NCBI RefSeq assembly: GCF_013409065.1
Contig: NZ_JACBZP010000001.1
Span: 2,986,518 to 3,050,517, forward strand
DNA from: Spelaeicoccus albus
GTDB taxonomy: Bacteria > Actinomycetota > Actinomycetes > Actinomycetales > Brevibacteriaceae
Direction: 5' to 3'
DNA: 64,000 bases
Translations under genes and position numbers: made by a program
Notes under the pieces: generated by a model
Database searches by the model: none
What the model was told of the DNA's origin: nothing
The model's input: the letters and a program-made list of their open reading frames with translations, nothing else
Shown: positions 16,057-24,586 of the stretch, in pieces
Layout of the letters: each line of letters starts with the position of its first letter
Position numbering within the stretch: the stretch's first letter is position 1

Positions 16057-16425
16057 ATGGCCGCACGTTGGATCGAGACGATCACCGGATCGTTCGACGA
16101 CAAGAAGCGCTGGCGCGCGTACAAGGCGCGAGTGCAACAGCTGCCACCGAGCCACCGCACAGCCGTCGAAGGCATCGAGCGCTACCTGATGATGACTGGC
16201 CCCGCCGACGGAGACTATCTGCTGCAGATGGTCGACGACCTTGCCGAGCTGTTCGAGCGGGCCGCAGCAGACGGCACACTGGTGCGGGAGGTCGTGGGCG
16301 ATGATCCGGTGGAGTTCGTCGACACCTTCAAGAACAATTACGGGCTCGCCGGCTGGATCGGCAAGGAGCAGCGCCGGCTCGCGGACGCGATCCAGCGCGC
16401 CGAGACCGAGGAGAAGCCACGATGA
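16057..16425 (+). CDS. DUF1048 family protein
   Basis: 122 residues from the ATG at 16057, with AAGGAGAG upstream overlapping the end of padR. It matches DUF1048 proteins, small helical proteins of unknown function often found between padR and ABC exporter genes: KKRWRAYKARVQQLPPSHRT, VEGIERYLMMTGPADGDYLL and FVDTFKNNYGLAGWIGKEQR. No catalytic motif or membrane segment is seen. Its stop overlaps the ABC ATPase start by four bases, implying coupled expression and a role with the exporter. Confidence 0.85.
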   Translation: MAARWIETITGSFDDKKRWRAYKARVQQLPPSHRTAVEGIERYLMMTGPADGDYLLQMVDDLAELFERAAADGTLVREVVGDDPVEFVDTFKNNYGLAGWIGKEQRRLADAIQRAETEEKPR

Positions 16426-17240
16426 CCACCACCGTGCCGAAGTCGGAAGCGCCGGCGGCGATCCGTGTGCACGGCATCGAGAAGTCGTTCAAGGATGTCC
16501 AGGTGCTACGTGGCGTCGACCTCAAGATAACACCGGGCAGCATCTTTGCCCTGCTCGGTTCCAACGGAGCCGGGAAGACGACGCTGGTGCGGATCCTGTC
16601 GACGCTGCTCCCAGCTGACGGCGGAACCGCCTCCGTCGACGACTACGACGTCGCCACTCAACCAGCCGACGTGCGCGAGTCGATCAGTCTCACCGGCCAG
16701 TTCGCCGCCGTCGACGAGATGCTCACCGGTCGGGAGAATCTTGTCCTCGTGGCCAAGTTGCGGCACTTGAAGAATCCCGATGCGATCGCCGATGACCTGC
16801 TCGCCCGCTTCACACTCGCCGGCGCAGGGGCCCGGAAGGCAGCCACCTACTCAGGGGGCATGCGTCGCAGACTCGATATCGCTATGAGCCTGATCGGCAA
16901 CCCGCCGATCATCTTCCTCGACGAGCCGACGACAGGGCTCGACCCCCAAGGTCGGATCGAGGTGTGGCAGGCCATCAAGCAGCTCGTCGATGGCGGTACG
17001 ACGGTGCTGCTGACGACGCAGTATCTCGACGAAGCCGAACAGCTCGCCGAGCGGATCGCAATCCTGCATCAAGGCCGAATCATAGTCGACGGCAGTCTCA
17101 CCGAACTCAAACAGCTTCTCCCGCCCGCCAAGGTCGAGTACGTCGAGAAGCAACCCACGCTCGAGGATGTCTTCCTCACCCTCGTCGGAGACCACGACGC
17201 GGACGACTCCGCGTGCGGCAGTGCCGGCACGGACAAGTAA
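16422..17240 (+). CDS. DrrA-type ABC exporter ATP-binding protein
   Basis: 272 residues. Walker A GSNGAGKTTLVRIL near residue 46, Q-loop SLTGQFAAVDEMLTGRENL, signature YSGGMRRRLDIAMSL, Walker [17 protein letters not shown] and switch LLTTQYLDEAEQLAER. The C-terminal EKQPTLEDVFLTLVG is typical of the DrrA drug/daunorubicin exporter group. It works with the membrane subunit ten bases downstream. The substrate is unknown; drug or toxic lipid export is likely given the PadR control. Confidence 0.93.
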   Translation: MTTTVPKSEAPAAIRVHGIEKSFKDVQVLRGVDLKITPGSIFALLGSNGAGKTTLVRILSTLLPADGGTASVDDYDVATQPADVRESISLTGQFAAVDEMLTGRENLVLVAKLRHLKNPDAIADDLLARFTLAGAGARKAATYSGGMRRRLDIAMSLIGNPPIIFLDEPTTGLDPQGRIEVWQAIKQLVDGGTTVLLTTQYLDEAEQLAERIAILHQGRIIVDGSLTELKQLLPPAKVEYVEKQPTLEDVFLTLVGDHDADDSACGSAGTDK

Positions 17241-17250
17241 GGAGCACCAG

Positions 17251-18024
17251 ATGGCCACGCACGTCTTCGCCGACACCGCAGTCCTCACCGGGAGGTCTCT
17301 GCGACACGTCGTGCGCAGCCCGGACACCATCATCACGACCGCGATCATGCCGATCGCTATGATGCTGTTGTTCGTCTTCGTCCTGGGCGGCGCGATCGAC
17401 ACTGGCCAGTCCCCGGGGGCCGGTTCGTATGTCAACTACCTGCTGCCCGGGATCCTGCTCATCACGATCGCCTCGGGCATCGCCTACACCGCGGTCCGAC
17501 TATTCACCGACATGGCGGGCGGAATCGTCGAGCGGTTCCAGTCCATGCCGATCGCCCGTTCGTCGGTGTTGTGGGCGCACGTGCTCACCTCTGTCGTCGC
17601 CAACGTCGTCTCACTCATAGTTGTCGTCGGCGTAGCTTTCCTCATGGGCTTTCGCACAAACGCTGGAGCGCTGGACTGGCTCGCAGCCGCTGCCATCCTG
17701 ATCCTGTTCACCCTCGCACTGACGTGGATCGCTGTCATCCCTGGTCTCACTGCGAAGACCGTGGACGGAGCCAGCGCGTTCTCGTACCCACTCATCTTCC
17801 TGCCGTTCATCAGCTCAGCCTTTGTCCCCACCGACACCATGCCCGGACCGGTTCGGTGGTTCGCCGAGAACCAGCCTGTGACTTCCATCGTGAACATCAT
17901 CCGCGACCTGTTCGCCGGTCAGCCGCTCGGAGCAGACCTCTGGGTCGCCCTGGGCTGGTGTGGCGGGATCCTGGTGGTCGCCTACGTGTTCGCCATGGCC
18001 ACCTATCGCCGCAAAGTCACCTGA
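17251..18024 (+). CDS. DrrB-type ABC-2 exporter permease
   Basis: 257 residues from the ATG at 17251 with AAGGAG upstream. It is an ABC-2 membrane protein with about six hydrophobic segments: IITTAIMPIAMMLLFVFVLG, YLLPGILLITIASG, VVANVVSLIVVVGVAFLMGF and AAAAILILFTLALTWIAVIP among them. The conserved PLIFLPFISSAFVP and NQPVTSIVNIIRDL are typical of DrrB. Last gene of the padR operon. No clear T-rich terminator was found before the convergent methyltransferase gene. Confidence 0.92.
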   Translation: MATHVFADTAVLTGRSLRHVVRSPDTIITTAIMPIAMMLLFVFVLGGAIDTGQSPGAGSYVNYLLPGILLITIASGIAYTAVRLFTDMAGGIVERFQSMPIARSSVLWAHVLTSVVANVVSLIVVVGVAFLMGFRTNAGALDWLAAAAILILFTLALTWIAVIPGLTAKTVDGASAFSYPLIFLPFISSAFVPTDTMPGPVRWFAENQPVTSIVNIIRDLFAGQPLGADLWVALGWCGGILVVAYVFAMATYRRKVT

Positions 18025-18116
18025 GGCACGATATCCGCAACGACACGTCGTGGCACACGGCCGCGCTGGGCAGTCAACGGGCGGCCTGACCAGACGCCTC
18101 TCCACGAGTTCGACGC

Positions 18117-18917
18117 TCACCTCGTCGCGTAGAACGTCACCGCCGAAGCCGCAGCGACGTTCAACGAGTCAACTCCGTCCATCATCGGGATCGTGACTCT
18201 TCTGTCGAGCCGCTGCTCAGTCGCCCGAGTCAACCCGTGACCCTCGGACCCGAAGACCAGAGCGAGCTTCTCATGATCTTCAACGACCAGCTCGTCCAAA
18301 GTGATCGCTCCCTCCCCCAGCGTCATGCCTGCAACGACAAACCCTGCATCCTGGAGGGTGCCGATGCTCACTGGCCACGGATCGATCCTTGTCCACGGGA
18401 CCTGGAAAACCGTACCCATCGACACTCGGATGGCTCGCCGGTACAACGGGTCGGCACATCGAGGGGTCACGAGGACCGCATCGACGCCCATCGCTGCCGC
18501 ACTCCGAATTAGAGCACCAACGTTGGTGTGGTCCACGATGTCTTCCAGGATCGCCACGCGCCGGGCGCCCGCCAGGACGGCGGCGACGTCCGGAAGCGCC
18601 GGACGCTGCATGGCCGCCAGCGCGCCGCGATGCAAGTGGAAACCGGTCAGCGACTCGAGCACGTCGTCGTCGCCCCAGTAGACGGGCACGTCCGGGAATC
18701 CGGACAACACGTCGTCCAGCGCCTCCGCCGAACGCTCGTTCATCAGGAACGAGCGGGGCCGGTGCCCGGCTTCGACGGCACGGCGGACCACCGAATTCGA
18801 TTCGGCGATGTACATGCCGCGCTCGGGTTCGCGCCGTTTGCGCAGCGACACATCCGTCAGCCGCGTGTAATCGGCGACCCGATCGTCTGCCGGATCCGTG
18901 ATGCGGACGCGAGGCAT
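18117..18917 (-). CDS. SpoU/TrmH-family RNA 2'-O-methyltransferase
   Basis: 266 residues (MPRVRITDPADDRVADYTRL). An N-terminal substrate-binding part (RKRREPERGMYIAESNSVVR) is followed by the SPOUT knot: EDIVDHTNVGALIRSAAAMG, ALVFGSEGHGLTRATEQRL and IPMMDGVDSLNVAAASAVTF. It should methylate ribose in rRNA or tRNA; the target base is not known. Two decayed 3' fragments of related genes lie at 14636-15100 and 12612-12750 in the same orientation, separated by acquired modules, so its 3' half may itself have been replaced by recombination. Confidence 0.9.
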   Translation of the reverse strand: MPRVRITDPADDRVADYTRLTDVSLRKRREPERGMYIAESNSVVRRAVEAGHRPRSFLMNERSAEALDDVLSGFPDVPVYWGDDDVLESLTGFHLHRGALAAMQRPALPDVAAVLAGARRVAILEDIVDHTNVGALIRSAAAMGVDAVLVTPRCADPLYRRAIRVSMGTVFQVPWTRIDPWPVSIGTLQDAGFVVAGMTLGEGAITLDELVVEDHEKLALVFGSEGHGLTRATEQRLDRRVTIPMMDGVDSLNVAAASAVTFYATR

Positions 18918-18920
18918 TCG

Positions 18921-19760
18921 CTACATCCCTGCGATCCGCCAGATCGCGATGATCCCGAGGACGACGATGACGGCGCGGAGCAGTACCGGCGGGAAGCGTC
19001 TGCCGATCTTGGCGCCCAGGTAGCCGCCGATCAGGGAACCGACCGCGATGAAGAGCACCGACGGCCAATCGATCCGGTCGAATCCGACGATGATGTACGA
19101 CGCCGCCGCTACGGCATTGACCACGAGGACCAGCACGTTCTTGGCCCCGTTGATGCGTTGCAGTGTTTCCGGAAGCATCAGGCCGAGAAAGCCGATCAGC
19201 AGGATTCCCTGGGCAGCTGCAAAGTATCCGCCGTAGATGCCCGTGAGAAACACCAGGAGGGTGACGGCGATCGTGCGACCGCGGGTCAGCGGCGGGACCG
19301 CCGCGGCATCCGCCGGCGGCTCGGCCGCCGCCCCCTGCTGTGCGCCGGACGCAATCGCCGGCTCCTTGGCCGCCTTCCGGCGCTTGAGCATGCGCTGCAG
19401 ATAGGGCTGCACGACGACCATCACGAGCGCCAGTACCAGCAGTACCGGCACGATCGTCTCGAAAGCGGTCGCCGGCAGATGCAGCAGCAGCCAGGCGCCG
19501 ACCAGGGCGCCGGCCAAGGAGGCCGGCACCAGTTGAAGCAGACGTTGACGCTGGCCCGCCAGCTCCTTGCGGTAGCCGAACGCGCCGGTGATGTTGCCCG
19601 GAACCAGCCCGACCGAGTTGCTCATCGTGGCGGTGACCGGCGGCACTCCGAACGCCACGAGGGCAGGAAACGTGATGAGGGTGCCCGACCCGACGATGGC
19701 GTTGATGACGCCGGCGCCGAGCCCGGCGATCAGTGTGAGGACGCTTTGGGTGACATCCAT
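18921..19760 (-). CDS. TauE/SafE-family membrane permease
   Basis: 279 residues from the ATG at 19760 (MDVTQSVLTLIAGLGAGVIN), thirteen bases after the ABC ATPase stop. It has about eight hydrophobic segments in two halves. Each half opens with the family motif: GAGVINAIVGSGTLITFPAL and TGIYGGYFAAAQGILLIGFL. A charged, Ala-rich loop (KRRKAAKEPAIASG) separates them. Family members export sulfite, sulfoacetate or other organosulfur anions; the substrate here is unknown. Three bases separate its stop from the start of the methyltransferase gene. Confidence 0.9.
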   Translation of the reverse strand: MDVTQSVLTLIAGLGAGVINAIVGSGTLITFPALVAFGVPPVTATMSNSVGLVPGNITGAFGYRKELAGQRQRLLQLVPASLAGALVGAWLLLHLPATAFETIVPVLLVLALVMVVVQPYLQRMLKRRKAAKEPAIASGAQQGAAAEPPADAAAVPPLTRGRTIAVTLLVFLTGIYGGYFAAAQGILLIGFLGLMLPETLQRINGAKNVLVLVVNAVAAASYIIVGFDRIDWPSVLFIAVGSLIGGYLGAKIGRRFPPVLLRAVIVVLGIIAIWRIAGM

Positions 19761-19773
19761 GACCGACGGGCCG

Positions 19774-20559
19774 TCAGCGCTGGGCGCGGGCGGCGTAGCG
19801 TCCGTCGTCGTAAGCCAGCGACAAACGCACACCGAACGTGGCCGAGAGGTTCTCGGCGGTCAGCGTCTCGCCGATCGGTCCGGCCGCCACCACGCCGCCG
19901 TCGGCCAGCAGCAGCACGTGCGTGATCCCCGGCGGAATCTCCTCGACGTGGTGCGTGACCATCACGACGACCGGCGAATGCCTGTCGTGCATGATCTCGG
20001 TCAGCGCGCCGATCAGTTCCTCGCGGCCGCCCAGATCGAGTCCGGCCGCCGGCTCGTCGAGCAGCAACAGCTCGGGGTCGGTCATCAAGGCGCGCGCGAT
20101 CTGAACGCGTTTGCGCTCGCCGTCGCTCAACGTGCCGAATGTGCGTTCGGCCAGATGTTCGACGCCGAAGGCGTACAGCAGGTCGGTGGCGCGACCGTGA
20201 TCAAGCGTGTCGTACGATTCACGCCACCGACCAGTGACGGCGTACGAGGCCGTGACCACGGCGTCCAGCGCGGTTTCGGACGCCGGGATGCGGGCGGCAA
20301 GATTGGCCGAGGCCAGTCCGATCCGCGGTCGCAGTTCGAACACGTCGACCTTGCCGAGCTGCTCGCCAAGGATCGTCGCCGTACCGCTGGTCGGATGCAT
20401 CCGTCCGGCCGCGACTTGCAGCAGTGTGGTCTTGCCTGCACCGTTGGGGCCCAGGACGGCCCAGCGGTCGGCGTCGGACGCGCTGAAGTCGATACTGTCG
20501 AGCAGAGTCTTCGTGCCTCGCCGGACTGTGACACCGTCAAGGGAGAGCGCTTCGGTCAT
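19774..20559 (-). CDS. Solo ABC transporter ATP-binding protein
   Basis: 261 residues from the ATG at 20559 (MTEALSLDGVTVRRGTKTLL). The longer upstream frame overlaps the divergent gene and is rejected. Walker A LGPNGAGKTTLLQVAAG, signature LSDGERKRVQIARALM, Walker B ELLLLDEPAAGLDLGGR and switch VMVTHHVEEIPPG. No permease is adjacent. The single-domain YlmA-type layout occurs widely in Actinobacteria, with unknown partner. It forms an operon with the TauE-like gene. Confidence 0.88.
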   Translation of the reverse strand: MTEALSLDGVTVRRGTKTLLDSIDFSASDADRWAVLGPNGAGKTTLLQVAAGRMHPTSGTATILGEQLGKVDVFELRPRIGLASANLAARIPASETALDAVVTASYAVTGRWRESYDTLDHGRATDLLYAFGVEHLAERTFGTLSDGERKRVQIARALMTDPELLLLDEPAAGLDLGGREELIGALTEIMHDRHSPVVVMVTHHVEEIPPGITHVLLLADGGVVAAGPIGETLTAENLSATFGVRLSLAYDDGRYAARAQR

Positions 20560-20629
20560 AATGACGACCTTATCGGTTCTCGGGCGGCTTCCCGGTGCAG
20601 GGGCCGCGAGCCGCCGGGGAGGCTTTACT

Positions 20630-21376
20630 ATGGCCGGTGTGAATGCAGTACCGAAGGCAGCGATTTTCACCGCGTGGCTGGGCCAGTGGTTGTCCGGCGC
20701 GGCCGGACCGGACGACGTCATCGACGCTGTGAGCGCCGATGACGACGAACCGCCGCGGCTGGTCGGCGGACCGGAGTCGATAGTGCCGGACGGCGGCGGG
20801 TTGGCGCAGCTGTTCGGTGCGTTGCGGGCGGCACGCGTCGACCGCGTCCGCCTCGTACTGCCGACGCCGGGCGACGTGTCGGGGATGCCGGCCGGTGCGC
20901 CCGGCACGCAGTTGGCCGTGGACGCCGGCCAGGCGGTCGTTGCCGAGAGTGCCGGAGAGGCCCGGGCGCTGCTGGTGCCGGAGATCATCGACTACGGCAG
21001 CACGTCCGAGCCGGGCGTGCGCACCGAATGGCATGCCACTGCACTGGCCGGCGGACGGTACGCCCCGTTGGGAGCCGTCACGGCGTCGGAGGCCAGTCGC
21101 GATCTGAAGGAATGCGTCTTGGCGGTCGGCAGCCGGCTCGGCGACGGCGACCACCGTCTTGCCGAATGGCGGCAGGACGCCGCCGATTCGTTGCGGACCC
21201 CGGACGACGATCTGGGCCTTCCGTACGCGGGTGGGCGGTCGTTACAGCTGGCGGGGATGGCCGGACGCATGCTGCAGCTCGTCGAGTCGACCCGCGATCA
21301 CGACCAGCTTGCCCCGGCCCTCGTCCCGCTGGATCGGGCTGCGCGGCGCGCACTGATCGCGGCGGTCAGCGGATGA
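20630..21376 (+). CDS. Conserved hypothetical actinobacterial protein
   Basis: 248 residues from the ATG at 20630, with GGGGAGG seven bases upstream; a GTG three codons later is an alternative. Features: AAIFTAWLGQWLSGAAGPDD, LVLPTPGDVSGMPAGAPGTQ, EIIDYGSTSEPGVRTEWHAT and a helical C-terminus with LAGMAGRMLQLVESTRDHDQ. No signal peptide, membrane segment or known catalytic motif is seen. I do not recognise its function. It lies just before serB on the same strand with a 52-base gap. Confidence 0.75.
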   Translation: MAGVNAVPKAAIFTAWLGQWLSGAAGPDDVIDAVSADDDEPPRLVGGPESIVPDGGGLAQLFGALRAARVDRVRLVLPTPGDVSGMPAGAPGTQLAVDAGQAVVAESAGEARALLVPEIIDYGSTSEPGVRTEWHATALAGGRYAPLGAVTASEASRDLKECVLAVGSRLGDGDHRLAEWRQDAADSLRTPDDDLGLPYAGGRSLQLAGMAGRMLQLVESTRDHDQLAPALVPLDRAARRALIAAVSG

Positions 21377-21428
21377 GCCGGGTCGACTGAGCTGGCACGC
21401 GCAGATGCCGGCTCGTTAGGATGCAGCA

Positions 21429-22301
21429 GTGAGCCAAGCAATAATTTTGTCCGCGCCCGCAGTGTCGGACGACGACGTGGACCGCGCAGTCGACGTCCTG
21501 AGCGGCATCGGAGTGCACGCCCGCACACCCGCGCGACTCACGTCGTCACCCGACGCCGTCCGCATCGACGTTCCCGAGGACGCCGACGGGCGGGCAATTC
21601 GGGCCGCGCTGGCCGATCTGGGCCCCGACGTGTGCGTGCAGCCGCAGCGATTGCGTCGGGCCGGGGCCGGACTCATCGTGCTCGACGTCGATTCGACGTT
21701 CATCGAGCAGGAGGTCGTCGAATTGCTTGCCGAGAGCGCCGGTACCCGCGATCTCGTCGCGGACATCACCGACCGTGCCATGCGCGGCGAGCTCGACTTC
21801 ACGCAAAGCCTACGCGAGCGTGTGGGCACGCTGGCCGGATTGCCGGCAACTGTGTTGACGGAAGTGGCCGAGCAGGTGTGCCCGACCCCGGGCGCCGCGA
21901 GGCTGGTGGAGGGCGTACGGGACGCCGGCGCCGAGATCGCGCTCGTATCGGGCGGGTTCATGGAGATTCTGGAACCGCTCGCGGCACAGTTCGACATCCG
22001 CTTGATGCTGGCCAACAGGCTCGAGATCTCCGGCGGCCGGCTCACCGGCCGCGTGCACGGCGACATCGTCGATCGGCGGGCGAAGATGACGGCGCTTCGA
22101 GGGTTCGCCTTCGATCTCGACCTCGACCTGTGGCAGACCGTGGCCGTCGGCGACGGCGCCAACGATCTCGACATGATGGCCGTGGCGGGCCTCAGCGTGG
22201 CGTTCAACGCCAAGCCGGAGGTGCGCCGGCGGGCGGATACCGCGCTGTCGTTCCGGCGCCTGGACGCGCTCCTCCCCCTGGCGGGCCTCGTCGAGCGCTG
22301 A
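21429..22301 (+). CDS. serB: Phosphoserine phosphatase
   Basis: 290 residues from a GTG at 21429 (read MSQAIILSAPAVSDDDVDRA). An ACT-like N-terminal region is followed by a HAD domain: nucleophile motif LIVLDVDSTFIEQEVVELLA near residue 85, ALVSGGFMEILEPLA (motif II), and GDGANDLDMMAVAGLSVAFN (motif IV). It removes phosphate from L-phosphoserine in the last step of serine synthesis. Length and motif order fit SerB. It stands alone, convergent with the sixA-like gene. Confidence 0.93.
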   Translation: MSQAIILSAPAVSDDDVDRAVDVLSGIGVHARTPARLTSSPDAVRIDVPEDADGRAIRAALADLGPDVCVQPQRLRRAGAGLIVLDVDSTFIEQEVVELLAESAGTRDLVADITDRAMRGELDFTQSLRERVGTLAGLPATVLTEVAEQVCPTPGAARLVEGVRDAGAEIALVSGGFMEILEPLAAQFDIRLMLANRLEISGGRLTGRVHGDIVDRRAKMTALRGFAFDLDLDLWQTVAVGDGANDLDMMAVAGLSVAFNAKPEVRRRADTALSFRRLDALLPLAGLVER

Positions 22302-22333
22302 CTCGCCGCCCGGCCGGAACCGCACCGCAGCCG

Positions 22334-22849
22334 TCAGGCGGTCAGGACGTCGAAGAGTTCCGCCTCGCCGAATTCCATTTCTCCCCAGAGTCCGTCATAC
22401 CGGAACAAGGCGACGGTGGCAGGCCGGAAGTGCTCCGAGATCGCGGCGATGTAGCTCGGATCCGACTCCTCGTCGGCAAGCGCCAGCGCGAATTCCTGCA
22501 AGATCGGCTGATGCCCGACGAGCAGGGCGGTGCGGGCATCCGGATTCAGGCCGTGCACGGCGTCCAGCAGTCCATCGCCCGACGCCAGGTACAACTCCTC
22601 GGTCGAGTGCACCTCTGCCCGGGATTCGCTGCCGGCAATGACCTCCTCGGCCGTCCGCACGGCTCGTACGGCGGACGACGTCAGCGCGACATCCGGCACG
22701 TGCCGCGGCGCCAGTTGCCGCCCGATCCGGGCAGCCTCGTCGCGGCCGGCGTCGGTGAGCCGGCGTGCGTGATCGGGGCTGCCCGTGGCCGGCTCGGCGT
22801 GCGCATGGCGCATCACCAAGAGCACCCGTTCGGTGGAGTCCGCCGCCAT
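22334..22849 (-). CDS. SixA-type histidine phosphatase
   Basis: 171 residues with the RHG motif VLLVMRHAHAEPATGSPDHA at the N-terminus, VALTSSAVRAVRTAEEVIAG, and the second catalytic histidine in TALLVGHQPILQEFA. Small proteins of this branch of the histidine phosphatase superfamily include SixA, which dephosphorylates a phosphohistidine; the actinobacterial target is unknown. It begins two bases after the fabI stop, making it the third gene of a fabG-fabI operon, an arrangement common in Micrococcales. Confidence 0.88.
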   Translation of the reverse strand: MAADSTERVLLVMRHAHAEPATGSPDHARRLTDAGRDEAARIGRQLAPRHVPDVALTSSAVRAVRTAEEVIAGSESRAEVHSTEELYLASGDGLLDAVHGLNPDARTALLVGHQPILQEFALALADEESDPSYIAAISEHFRPATVALFRYDGLWGEMEFGEAELFDVLTA

Positions 22850-22851
22850 CG

Positions 22852-23619
22852 TCAGGCTCCGGTCGCGTGCAGGCCGCCGTCCACGTGCACCATCTCACCG
22901 GTAGTTGCCGGGAACCAGTCCGACAAGAGCGCAACGATTGCCCGCCCGGCCGGTTCGGTGTTCGTGTTGTCCCAGCCGAGCGGTGCACGATCCGGCCAGG
23001 CGTCTTCAAATGTTTCGAAGCCGGGAATGGACTTTGCGGCGGTCGTGCGCAACGGCCCGGCCGATACGACGTTGACGCGGATTCCGTCGCCGCCCAAGAA
23101 TTTGGCCAGGTACCTGCTCGTCGACTCGAATGTCGCCTTCGACACGCCCATCCAGTCGTAGGTCGGCCAGGCGAACCGGCCGTCGAAGGTCAGGCCGACG
23201 ACCGCGGACCCCCGGGTCAGCAGCGGCTTGGCCGCGACGGTGATGGCCTTGAGCGAATAGGCCGACACGTGAAGTGCCGTGGCCACGTCCTCCCACGAGG
23301 TCTCCAGGAAGTTACCGCCGAGTGCAGTCTTGGGGGCGAACGCTATGGCGTGCACAATGCCGTCGAGTCCGTCGACGTGCTCGCGGATCCGGTCGGGCAG
23401 CTGCGCCAGATCCTCCTCGCTGGTGGCATCGAGTTCGATGACCGGCGCCGGTTTCGGTAGCCGGCGGGCAATCGTCTGCGTGATCTTCATCTGCCGGCCG
23501 AACGACGACAGCACGACCGTCGCGCCTTGTTCTTGCGCGAGTTTGGCCGCAGAGAACGCGATCGACGACTCCGTGAGCACGCCGGTGACCAATAACCGCT
23601 TACCGTCCAGAATTCCCAT
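22852..23619 (-). CDS. fabI: Enoyl-[acyl-carrier-protein] reductase (NADH)
   Basis: 255 residues (MGILDGKRLLVTGVLTESSI). The modified glycine motif VTGVLTESSIAFSAAKLAQE and the catalytic YDWMGVSKA with Tyr and Lys six residues apart identify FabI rather than ordinary SDR enzymes. It reduces the trans-2 double bond of enoyl-ACP in type II fatty acid synthesis and belongs to the family targeted by triclosan and isoniazid. It lies 65 bases after fabG; a run of A/T (ATTTTTTTTCGC on the minus strand) lies in the gap. Confidence 0.95.
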   Translation of the reverse strand: MGILDGKRLLVTGVLTESSIAFSAAKLAQEQGATVVLSSFGRQMKITQTIARRLPKPAPVIELDATSEEDLAQLPDRIREHVDGLDGIVHAIAFAPKTALGGNFLETSWEDVATALHVSAYSLKAITVAAKPLLTRGSAVVGLTFDGRFAWPTYDWMGVSKATFESTSRYLAKFLGGDGIRVNVVSAGPLRTTAAKSIPGFETFEDAWPDRAPLGWDNTNTEPAGRAIVALLSDWFPATTGEMVHVDGGLHATGA

Positions 23620-23684
23620 GAAACTTCCCTTTTCGTTGCGAAAAAAAATTTATCGAGCCGGCGGGGCGGCCGCGATGTCCGAGA

Positions 23685-24398
23685 CTAGTGTCCCATGCCC
23701 AGGCCGCCATCGACCGGAATCACCGCGCCGGAGATGTACGCGGCATCGTCGCTCGCCAGCCAACGCACGGTGGCAGCCACGTCGTCCGGCGTGCCGAATC
23801 GACCGGCCGGAATCGAGTCGAGGTAGGTCTTCTGCTGCTTTTCGGGCAACTCTGCCGTCATATCGCTTTCGATGAATCCGGGAGCGACGACGTTCGCCGT
23901 GACGCCTCGGCTGCCGAGCTCCCGGGTGAGCGACCGGGCCATCCCGATCAAGCCCGACTTCGACGCGGCGTAGTTGACCTGCCCGGGCGAGCCGTACAGG
24001 CCGACGACCGAGGAAATCAGTACGACACGCCCGCGCTTCAGCTTGATCATGCCGCGCGCGGCGCGTTTCATCACGCGGAATGCACCGGTCAAGTTCGTGT
24101 CGATCACGTCGGTGAAATCGTCTTCGCTCATCCGCATCAACAGCGTGTCCTTATTGATACCCGCGTTTGCCACGACAACCTCGACGGGGCCGAACTTCTC
24201 TTCGATCTGGGCGAATGCCTTGTCGATCGAGTCGCTGTCCGTGACGTCGGCGGCCAGGGCCAGCGCGCCGTCCGGCGCATCTCCGCTCCGCGACGTGATC
24301 GCCACGTTGTCACCAGCCGCAATGAACGCTTCCGCTATCGATCGGCCGATGCCGCGGTTTCCGCCGGTCACGAGTACTGTCCGAGCCTGCTCGCCCAC
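23685..24398 (-). CDS. fabG: 3-oxoacyl-[acyl-carrier-protein] reductase
   Basis: 237 residues from a GTG at 24398 (VGEQARTVLVTGGNRGIGRS), chosen for AAAGGTGG upstream; an in-frame TTG at 24422 is also possible. Short-chain dehydrogenase motifs: TGGNRGIGRSIAEAF, VVANAGINKDTLLMRMS, catalytic Ser in VVLISSVVGLYG and YAASKSGLIGMARSL. It reduces beta-ketoacyl-ACP with NADPH. First gene of the fabG-fabI operon, matching the mycobacterial fabG1-inhA order. Confidence 0.93.
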   Translation of the reverse strand: MGEQARTVLVTGGNRGIGRSIAEAFIAAGDNVAITSRSGDAPDGALALAADVTDSDSIDKAFAQIEEKFGPVEVVVANAGINKDTLLMRMSEDDFTDVIDTNLTGAFRVMKRAARGMIKLKRGRVVLISSVVGLYGSPGQVNYAASKSGLIGMARSLTRELGSRGVTANVVAPGFIESDMTAELPEKQQKTYLDSIPAGRFGTPDDVAATVRWLASDDAAYISGAVIPVDGGLGMGH

Positions 24399-24586
24399 TA
24401 GAGGTCCACCTTTGATCTTCAAGCCGCGCGCCGATCAGCGCACGGTTCGCCGGAAAATTTGTCGGTAATTGACGTTAGCCTATCGATGCCCACGTGCACG
24501 ACTTCCCGTTCCGGTGAGACAATGGTGGGTGACGGAGTTTTCCACGAACAACGGCACGGATAACGGGCCGCGGGGGGCGAGAAGCC

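Noticed and set aside
24423-24586. Possible RNA gene or riboswitch between fabG and the DUF3099 gene
   Set aside because: No conserved aptamer or tRNA-like fold could be recognised by eye; treated as a divergent promoter region.
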